In this document: one piece after another, positions 7,225 to 13,094 of the stretch
How the letters are laid out: each line of letters begins with the position of its first letter
Numbering within the stretch: the stretch's first letter is position 1
From: Stramenopiles sp. TOSAG23-3
Lineage: Eukaryota; Sar
DNA length: 13,094 bases
Assembly: GCA_900128585.1 (NCBI GenBank)
Contig: LT642644.1
Coordinates: 1-13,094, forward strand
Direction of reading: 5' to 3'
Made by a program: the position numbers and the translations under genes
Notes under the pieces: model-generated
What the model saw: the letters and a program-made list of their open reading frames with translations, nothing else
What the model was told of the DNA's origin: nothing
The model's database searches: none

Positions 7225-8265
7225 CTAATTAGCGACGGTATTGCACCTCCATTCACCGACCGTATCTTCTGCTTCATTACAGTAGTCACCATGAGGATGG
7301 CCTACACAATCTTCATTGCGCCAACAATCTCCAACACATCTGGCTTGTGCATCTTCGGTGGCTTTTTCACACCTTTGTGAGGCGCAACCATTTAATCCTG
7401 TATGTTCTAGACACTGATTGCTCCTATAGCACCTTATTGCTATGGGATAATCAGCCTCATTAGAATTATCCCATACATAATCCCTTTGGGGGTCAGGGTT
7501 GTTTTCCCAGTCTATTGCAAAATGTTTAAACACCATTCTTTGGTTCCAAATTTCCCAGTTATTGCCGTCGAAGGTACTGTGGAATGTAGTGTGAAAGGAG
7601 TTCTCGGGGTCCGCCCCCGGTCGCGGAATGGCGTCGATATGGGTGTAATCCCCCCAAGTGCCGTCGACACACACCTCGTCGTGTATTTTTTTATCTTCGC
7701 ATTTGTTGTTTTTGTTGCATACTTGTGGTCTTCGCAGCTCAGCTGGTTCGCCTTGTCCTGCAGGACAATGACTCTGTTCGGTACAATAACCATTACGATT
7801 CGACTCAACATATTGACCTCTTGGAGGACCCCACGTACATACTAGTTTAGATGCAGCTGTGCCAAGATCTCCACAATTATCAAAATCGTCCCCATAACAT
7901 TTAAACTGTTCTCCCGAATAAGAAGGGCTTGCACAGGGTTGAAGTGCCACTTTAGATACTTTAGTGCAATTATTGTGGACATGGTCACAATAGAACCCCT
8001 CCGGACAATCAGCATTGTGAAAGTAACCGTTACTTTGAAAGAATTCTCCTAAACCAGTTCCGCAGGAGTTTGCGCACTCATGATGAAACCACTTGTATGC
8101 ACTACTATCGTTTGAGAAATAGTGGTTCCAGTTGTTATAGTATGTCCAATTCGCGATGGTAGGCTCAGTAAGTTGGTCGCAAGGGTCGGAGGAGTACGTG
8201 GGCGTTGGAAAGAGCTGAAGAACAGCGAGGAGAAGCCCTAGACGGAGTTTGTTCCTTGAAAGCAT
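7225..8265 (-). CDS. Secreted cysteine-rich protein, family unknown
   Basis: This 346-residue protein starts with a clear signal peptide: a basic n-region (RNKLR), a hydrophobic core (LGLLLAVLQLF) and a likely cleavage near residues 24-26. The mature part has 24 cysteines, an even number, suggesting disulfide bonding. They group in an N-terminal cluster (about residues 64-200, with C-P-[EA]-G motifs) and a dense C-terminal cluster (about 279-341). Between them, about 205-275, is a Trp/Asp/Asn-rich region without cysteine. Three N-glycosylation sequons are visible at N39, N52 and N99. There is no second membrane span or obvious GPI tail, so export or cell-wall placement is most likely. I recognise no enzyme motif. 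The frame is open to 8301 but the first ATG is at 8265, with A at -3, and it places the signal peptide correctly. The gene converges with the 663-residue gene. Confidence 0.85.
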   Translation of the reverse strand: MLSRNKLRLGLLLAVLQLFPTPTYSSDPCDQLTEPTIANWTYYNNWNHYFSNDSSAYKWFHHECANSCGTGLGEFFQSNGYFHNADCPEGFYCDHVHNNCTKVSKVALQPCASPSYSGEQFKCYGDDFDNCGDLGTAASKLVCTWGPPRGQYVESNRNGYCTEQSHCPAGQGEPAELRRPQVCNKNNKCEDKKIHDEVCVDGTWGDYTHIDAIPRPGADPENSFHTTFHSTFDGNNWEIWNQRMVFKHFAIDWENNPDPQRDYVWDNSNEADYPIAIRCYRSNQCLEHTGLNGCASQRCEKATEDAQARCVGDCWRNEDCVGHPHGDYCNEAEDTVGEWRCNTVAN

Positions 8266-8303
8266 TTTGTATTGTAACAGTTGTAAGCTTCTACTTTGCA
8301 AAC

Positions 8304-8350
8304 CTGTAAGACACTAATGCTTACAGATGATAAAAGTCGTCTATACGACT
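8304..8350 (-). promoter_or_regulatory. Two dyads upstream of the secreted-protein gene
   Basis: CTGTAAG (8304-8310) and CTTACAG (8320-8326) form a perfect 7-bp dyad with a 9-bp spacer. AGTCGT (8335-8340) and ACGACT (8345-8350) form a 6-bp dyad with a 4-bp spacer. They lie 39 to 85 bp before the ATG at 8265, so they could be transcription-factor sites or leader hairpins. Both are short enough to arise by chance. Confidence 0.3.
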
Positions 8351-8469
8351 ATGTTTTAACTGTACGATGTTTCTTAACTTTCATCGACGACTCGACAGAA
8401 AAAGAGGGAAGAGAGAGATTTTGATATTAGACGCAAAATCACCAAGTTAATATCAGAATCTAGGCTCTA

Positions 8470-8853
8470 AAACGCCTAGATATGAATAAATGATGCAACG
8501 ATACGACATAACTATATGAGATAATAGTACATAATAAAAGTATACAATTAACCAAAGTAAAATGCCTATGAATAAATGATGCAACGATACGACATTACTA
8601 TATGATATATTAGTACATAATAAAAGTATACAATTATCCAAAGTAGAAGTACATGTCCAAAGGATTGTATCGTTCCGCTACCTTCTTCAAGTGGCCACTA
8701 ACTCGAAGGTCAATTAAACGACTAAAATGCCTATGAATAAATGATACAACGATACGACACAACTATATGATATAATAGCACATTAAAAGACTATACAATC
8801 ATCCAACGAAGAAGTATATATCCAAAAGATTGTGTCTTTCCGCTGATTTCTAT
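8470..8853. repeat. Three-copy degenerate tandem repeat
   Basis: Three related units start at about 8470, 8559 and 8724, each opening with GCCTA-TATGAATAAATGAT-like sequence followed by ACAACGATACGACA-like sequence and a later TATACAAT. The first unit is about 89 bp; the second and third run on for about 130 bp, sharing a GAAGTA, TCCAAAAGATTGT and TTCCGCT tail. Units 1 and 2 are nearly identical over the shared part; unit 3 is more diverged and follows 35-40 bp of unrelated sequence. Confidence 0.75.
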
Positions 8854-9321
8854 TTTAATCGTATGTTATTTAAACAATTGCGATGACTCCTCTACGTTAA
8901 AATGACCTATCAAGGAAGGAAATGCATTTTATAGCGTCGTAATTGAAATCATGAGTGAATTGAATAGTACTGTATCCATATACATAAATCATAATTGATG
9001 TTGGAAATTAAAAGGAACACACCATCATTTTAGTTTCAGCTCCATTCATTTGCTCACCCAAATTTGATTGTGCTTAGTCTATATTCTTATTCCTCGAATT
9101 GAGAATTTTATTACATCACACTGCACTAAATTAGATACTGTGTATATACTATATACGTTGTGATATGACGAAGATTAAGAGATGTTTTTGACTGTAATAT
9201 ATTCTTATTACTCATATAGACTACATACCCTGGTAAAATGTAACGTCTGAAACGTCGATTCAAATATTAATGTTAGTAAATACAGTTAAAATACAACCTG
9301 CAATACGTAGAGTATTGAATA

Positions 9322-9341
9322 GACTAATTAATTAATTAGTC
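9322..9341. repeat. 20-bp perfect palindrome
   Basis: GACTAATTAATTAATTAGTC is fully self-complementary. It lies about 135 bp before the 96-bp array. Its core is a TTAA-type tetranucleotide repeat, so slippage could have made it. Confidence 0.6.
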
Positions 9342-9475
9342 GGTCTAGCTAAAATATTTTCATCTACATAAATGGAATACGAGGACAACAAGTAAAAATG
9401 GTAGGTATTTCATAGGAGAGTCAATGTGATAGTATAGTCTTTCCTGTACTAGAGCAGTGTTCTTATTGACAGCAA

Positions 9476-9890
9476 GAAATGTTTTTTTGCCCTCCCTATT
9501 GGACGCTAGCAACATGCAATAGGCTTGGATTAAAAAAAACATTTCGTGCTCGGGAGTTCTCAGCCGACGAAATGTTTTTTTTTTGCCCTCCCTATTGCAC
9601 GCTAGCAACATGCAATAGGCCTGGATTGAAAAAAAAAATTCGTGCCCGGAAGCGCTCGGCCGACGAAATGTTTTTTTCTCGCCCTCCCTGTCGCACGCTA
9701 GCAACATGCAATAGGCCTGGATTGAAAAAAAAATTTCGTGCTCGGAAGCTCTCAGCCGACGAAATATTTTTTTGTTGCCCTCCCTGTCGCACGCTAGCAA
9801 CGTGCAATAGGTAGGGCTAAAAACAAACCCAGCCTATTGCATGTTGCTAGCGTGCAATAGGGAGGGCAAAAAAAAAACATTTCGTGCTCG
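9476..9890. repeat. 96-bp tandem array of palindromic units with a terminal inverted copy
   Basis: Four direct units carry GCTAGC at 9505, 9601, 9697 and 9793, an exact 96-bp spacing. Each unit is itself an imperfect palindrome: CGAAATG plus a T run, then CCCTCCCTATTGCA, the GCTAGC core, TGCAATAGG, and an A run ending in ATTTCG. About 21 bp of spacer (TGCTCGGAAG... to ...GCCGA) links units. The last direct unit is followed, after a 20-bp gap, by an inverted copy (about 9832-9890, GCTAGC at 9846), so unit 4 and this copy could pair over more than 50 bp. The array is more GC-rich than its surroundings. Because 96 is a multiple of three, both strands show open frames, which are not evidence of coding. 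Confidence 0.9.
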
Positions 9891-10002
9891 TTCTATTTAC
9901 TATGAGTTTCATAGTGAAGTGTGGTAATTTATAAAATTCGACTTTTTATTTCTATTTACTATAGGAGTTCAATACTTACTTCATAGTGAAGTGTGGTAAT
10001 TA
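9891..10002 (+). repeat. Direct repeat pair abutting the array
   Basis: TTCTATTTACTAT begins at 9891 and again at 9950. TTCATAGTGAAGTGTGGTAA begins at 9908 and 9980, and the exact match runs 22 bp. The second copy carries a 13-bp longer middle. The first copy starts directly at the end of the 96-bp array. Confidence 0.75.
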
Positions 10003-10180
10003 ACAACACATTAGCATTTATTTTGCTTTTCGTTTAATTTTTATTTTTTAGAAAAATTCAAACACGACGAGGTTTAAGAAATACGAAGTAGGATTTTAAT
10101 GAAACGGTTTTATTTAAAGCGCACCTAACAGTGCTAGTTTTTTAACTATTGAGATTATATTATTATTTTCGCAAAATAAA

Positions 10181-13057
10181 TCACCCTTGGGCATTCTTCT
10201 TCCGAAGGCTTCTACAACTCTGCAGAATCAAGAGTCGCCTCTTCCACTCCTTGACGTTTTCACAATTCCCGCATTCACAGCTGCCTTTGACCTCGCAGAC
10301 TTTTTCCTGAATCAACATTTTTTTCATCCCCTTGCAGTGTTTAACGACGCAATTGCCGTCCACGCACTTACTGGCATGAGAGAGAAGATACAGAAGCGCC
10401 TTCCATTGGTCCTTCGTTAGCTTCAAGCGGCGACGGGGCTGCGATGGCTTTGGTCCGTGTCCGCTTTCGCCTGTCTTGCTGCAGCTGTCGCGCCCTTGAC
10501 TGCTCGCATACTCTTCGGGATAATGCAAATGGTGAACAACCATCATGGACGTATGTTTAGCTCGGCGCAGCTGGTCGTACTGGTAAAAATTTCTCTGGCA
10601 CATGCTCAAGAAATTGGAGCGGGTAGCGAACATTTCACTTTCGCGCTTGGGGTTCGGGTCATTGCTAGGATTGGGGATCATTTTGGGGAGTCGCTCTCGA
10701 ATAAATTCGCGGCACCCATGAAACGTATGGTCTCCAAACGTTTTCTTAAAATTCGACAGTTCTTTCTCCTTCGCTTCTTCGCTGCGTACGGCTACCACAT
10801 TCCCCCCAGAGGTACCGTCAGAACTTCCAGCGCCATTGTTCCCCAGCAACGTTCTTCGATCGACAGACGTAGTGACAGAATTGACGAGCTCGACCGTGCT
10901 TACAACAGCTTTGTTCTCTTGAGGTATAACATCAAAACAGTCTTGGCACAGAACGTAATTTTTATCGCCCCATTCTCTGCTACGCTTACACGCATAACGA
11001 TCCACTGAAAGAATGTACTGTTCGCAGCACCAGCACCTTGGGGTCAATTGAACCACAATAAAATCGTCCTTCATCTGGCCCATCGCCGTTGCCAGCTTGC
11101 ACATCAATGCGTCCGGAGTGCCGGGCTCATGGACTCCGTAGCTGCTGTCCTCGTCGGGAACACTGCCTGCCTGCGTGCGTGTTTTGCAGCGCGTCGGACG
11201 ATGGTTTCCCTTGCTTGCCCGTTTTGCTTGAATCTCCGCCCTTCTTTGTTTCTGTTCTTCGTCTCTTGAAATTTTTTTAATCAAGTCCTCCGCCATGCCG
11301 TTCCAACAATCCCCGCTGTAGTACGGCAGCCTCGTCGCGCACGCGTCTTTCCGAACGAAATTATTTTCCTTTTTCTTTGAAACACGTCGACCAGCCTGAG
11401 TCCCACTACCCTCTTCTCCTCTGGACTGCTGAATCGGGTCAACTTTGGTGCCAAAATACTGGTTCCATAAAGTATCCGCGTTGTAGACCAGTCCCTTTCG
11501 TTCCGCCCGGCTCAGCATAGCACGGTACCATTCCCTTAAACGAGCTGCTTTGGGGGTCTTCTGATCTCGAGGTTTGCAGTGCAAAATATAATTGTCATTT
11601 TTCAGCGGCGGGCACGCCCAGAGAAAACCATACACGAACCCGCGTTCGCGTGCGTACGATAGGTATGCAGTGATAATCTCTTGCCAGATCGCAGTGCGCC
11701 ACCTGCTTGGCTGAAAATATTTTACACTGTCGACGTACGATATGTACACGGATCGTTGGTTCGGACCCTCACACCGCTCATCGAATTCATGGGCGTACAT
11801 TACAAAGAGCAAAACATCGGCACCATCGATTCGCTGGAAGAGAAGGATACACTTGCTAGAATAGCTAAACTCGTGCGGGCAATTGTGTTTTTTGTACCGA
11901 CGAAGCATTTCCTGTTGAACGGCTACCGGCTCGTCGCGATTCAAGGCTGTTCGCACAAAAATCTGGGGCAAAGCGGCGCGCGTCTCCACGCCGCACCCTG
12001 CGCTTTCGGCATCTTTTCCCTGAAGCTCTTCCATCCGACGAAACAAGAATCCTTCGATGTAATCCGTCATGCCACTCCTGTCCAACTCGGCTGCGGATTT
12101 CAGCATTTTCGAACGTAAACGGTCCTGCTTACCTAAATTCTTGGCGGCCATTTTCTGCAACAAACACGCTGGGCAATGGAATTCAGTTGCCCGTCCCCGC
12201 TTCTCAAGGTTGGGATTGAAAAGACCGCATACCTGGTGCACCCATTTGTTGCATGTATCACAGCATACCCAACCCTCTTTCCAGTCATTGTTTTTGACGT
12301 GCCTCGTCTTGATAAACTTGGACTTGCTAATGGTGTGTTTGCTGATTGTAATCTCGTCCGGCAAGGCCTTGAAGCAGCTATTGCAAAAAGTAAATTTGTG
12401 ACGTACGTCGGCGAAGTAGTACGCCTTCCGTCGAATGTTCTTGCCGCAAGTTCCATTGCATCTGTACACGGGCATCTGAAATTCCAAATCTTTGCCATTG
12501 CATACCGCGCATACACTGCCGGACTGGCACGTTTCAACGCTTCTCTGCATGCTATTTTCACTATGCCCTTGGGGGCTTGGTGGTGCAGAAAACTCTTGCT
12601 GCAGCGCGTTCAGGTGCTGCTCGATTTGGCCCTGAGTAAAATTAGTCAGCATAGACGAGGGATGACGGAGAAACGTTTCGCGTGAAGAACACCTTGGCTT
12701 CTTTGCAGCTGGACAAAGTCGTCCTTCAGCCCCTCGTTTTCTTGAATCAGAAAGGGATTCACATACACCCAATTGTCGAAGGGAGCGGCAAATGTTGCAT
12801 CCTAATTTTTTGCAGTGCTGCAGATGCTCCAACGCGACCGAGGAAAACTCGCTGTCGATGTCGCCAGTCCTCCGTCCTACCTCCTGCTTCATATTTTGCG
12901 GCATTCCCCGGCTTTCGCATAGTTTTTGTATCCTATTCTTGAGGTAATTATCCTGACGCATTCCCATGCATCTTATCATGCGTCGTTTTAACGTGTTTCG
13001 GTCTTCATAACTGGCTCTCGAACTTGCAGAGTCATAAAGTGACCGTTCTAGTTCCAT
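10181..13057 (-). CDS. p300/CBP-type (KAT3, plant HAC-like) histone acetyltransferase, possibly 5'-partial
   Basis: This 958-residue nuclear enzyme should transfer acetyl from acetyl-CoA to histone lysines as a transcription co-activator. In order: a single TAZ-like zinc site (H78-x3-C82-x4-C87-x2-C90); an NLS (106-122); a HAC-like motif (136-157); a RING-like finger (C183 to C228); a PHD finger (C266, C269, H274, C277, C295, C298); the catalytic domain (about 361-672); a ZZ-like finger (C675 to C707); and a C-terminal TAZ finger (894-932). Catalytic signatures include YISYVDS (438-444), R454-T455, W480-ACPP, Y490 and W510-Y511, matching p300 Trp1436, Tyr1446, Trp1466 and Tyr1467. A Lys/Arg-rich stretch (594-627) sits where p300 has its autoinhibitory loop. 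No bromodomain or KIX domain is visible. ATG 13057 has G at -3 and +4, but the frame stays open to the window edge. The gene is intron-free. Confidence 0.93.
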   Translation of the reverse strand: MELERSLYDSASSRASYEDRNTLKRRMIRCMGMRQDNYLKNRIQKLCESRGMPQNMKQEVGRRTGDIDSEFSSVALEHLQHCKKLGCNICRSLRQLGVCESLSDSRKRGAEGRLCPAAKKPRCSSRETFLRHPSSMLTNFTQGQIEQHLNALQQEFSAPPSPQGHSENSMQRSVETCQSGSVCAVCNGKDLEFQMPVYRCNGTCGKNIRRKAYYFADVRHKFTFCNSCFKALPDEITISKHTISKSKFIKTRHVKNNDWKEGWVCCDTCNKWVHQVCGLFNPNLEKRGRATEFHCPACLLQKMAAKNLGKQDRLRSKMLKSAAELDRSGMTDYIEGFLFRRMEELQGKDAESAGCGVETRAALPQIFVRTALNRDEPVAVQQEMLRRYKKHNCPHEFSYSSKCILLFQRIDGADVLLFVMYAHEFDERCEGPNQRSVYISYVDSVKYFQPSRWRTAIWQEIITAYLSYARERGFVYGFLWACPPLKNDNYILHCKPRDQKTPKAARLREWYRAMLSRAERKGLVYNADTLWNQYFGTKVDPIQQSRGEEGSGTQAGRRVSKKKENNFVRKDACATRLPYYSGDCWNGMAEDLIKKISRDEEQKQRRAEIQAKRASKGNHRPTRCKTRTQAGSVPDEDSSYGVHEPGTPDALMCKLATAMGQMKDDFIVVQLTPRCWCCEQYILSVDRYACKRSREWGDKNYVLCQDCFDVIPQENKAVVSTVELVNSVTTSVDRRTLLGNNGAGSSDGTSGGNVVAVRSEEAKEKELSNFKKTFGDHTFHGCREFIRERLPKMIPNPSNDPNPKRESEMFATRSNFLSMCQRNFYQYDQLRRAKHTSMMVVHHLHYPEEYASSQGRDSCSKTGESGHGPKPSQPRRRLKLTKDQWKALLYLLSHASKCVDGNCVVKHCKGMKKMLIQEKVCEVKGSCECGNCENVKEWKRRLLILQSCRSLRKKNAQG

Positions 13058-13094
13058 CGCTATATTATCTTTCGTACCCTGGTCAAGGCTCGCA

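Larger units (their letters stand above)
8266..10180. other. 1.9-kb repeat-rich intergenic spacer
   Basis: This is the longest gene-free stretch. It lies between the start of the secreted-protein gene and the 3' end of the acetyltransferase gene. From left to right it holds two small dyads, a three-copy degenerate tandem repeat, a roughly 600-bp AT-rich part where I see nothing further, a 20-bp palindrome, the 96-bp array and a direct repeat pair. No coding or RNA gene was supported. Confidence 0.65.

Noticed and set aside
9360-9814. Overlapping open frames on both strands with repeated amino-acid motifs
   Set aside because: They come from the 96-bp array: a period divisible by three keeps frames open on both strands. 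Repeats such as FRAR- or LATCNR-like strings are the DNA repeat translated, with no independent coding sign.
10457-11008. 183-codon open frame on the + strand
   Set aside because: It is antisense to the acetyltransferase gene, whose protein homology on the other strand is convincing.
12176-12685. 169-codon open frame on the + strand inside the acetyltransferase gene
   Set aside because: It is antisense to well-conserved PHD and RING-like coding sequence and has no recognisable domain.
1-13094. Large DNA virus or integrated virus origin
   Set aside because: No capsid, packaging ATPase, viral polymerase or late factor was seen. The coding fraction (about 64%), microsatellites and KAT3 enzyme fit a nuclear genome better, although the unrecognised central genes cannot exclude an old insertion.

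Overview
The window looks like nuclear DNA of a small eukaryote, most likely a diatom or another stramenopile. Six intron-less genes (about 64% of the bases) lie on both strands, separated by very AT-rich spacers holding TTC/GAA microsatellites and short tandem or inverted repeats. Starts sit in eukaryotic (Kozak-like) contexts, there are no bacterial ribosome-binding sites or operons, and one gene encodes a p300/CBP-type histone acetyltransferase. I saw no viral hallmark gene, rRNA, tRNA, CRISPR array or transposase. The lineage call is an inference.

Layout. At 205-756 (-) is a small protein with a C-terminal C2H2-like zinc motif. A 1-kb AT-rich spacer follows. Then come three genes I do not recognise: a two-repeat protein with an acidic N-terminus and a possible CaaX end (1782-2858, +), a basic, probably nuclear protein (2951-3835, -), and a 663-residue protein with a RING-like zinc cluster and a bipartite NLS (4740-6731, +). 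The first two converge with a 92-bp gap; the second and third diverge from a 0.9-kb spacer. The block is bracketed by a diverged inverted repeat (about 1199-1351 and 6906-7033), which could be the ends of a roughly 5.8-kb element or just two copies of a dispersed repeat.

At 7225-8265 (-) is a secreted, cysteine-rich protein. A 39-bp near-copy of its signal-peptide-coding DNA lies beyond its 3' end. The 1.9-kb spacer 8266-10180 is repeat territory: a three-copy degenerate tandem repeat (8470-8853), a 20-bp perfect palindrome (9322-9341), a strict 96-bp-period array of palindromic units ending in an inverted copy (9476-9890), and a 72-bp-spaced direct repeat (9891-10002).

At 10181-13057 (-) is the one confidently recognised gene: a KAT3 (p300/CBP/plant HAC-type) acetyltransferase with RING-like and PHD fingers, a full catalytic domain, a degenerate ZZ-like finger and a shortened C-terminal TAZ finger. 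Its frame is still open at the window edge, so its N-terminus may be incomplete.

No pathway clearly links the genes. The three central proteins and the acetyltransferase look nuclear, but a shared role is speculation.
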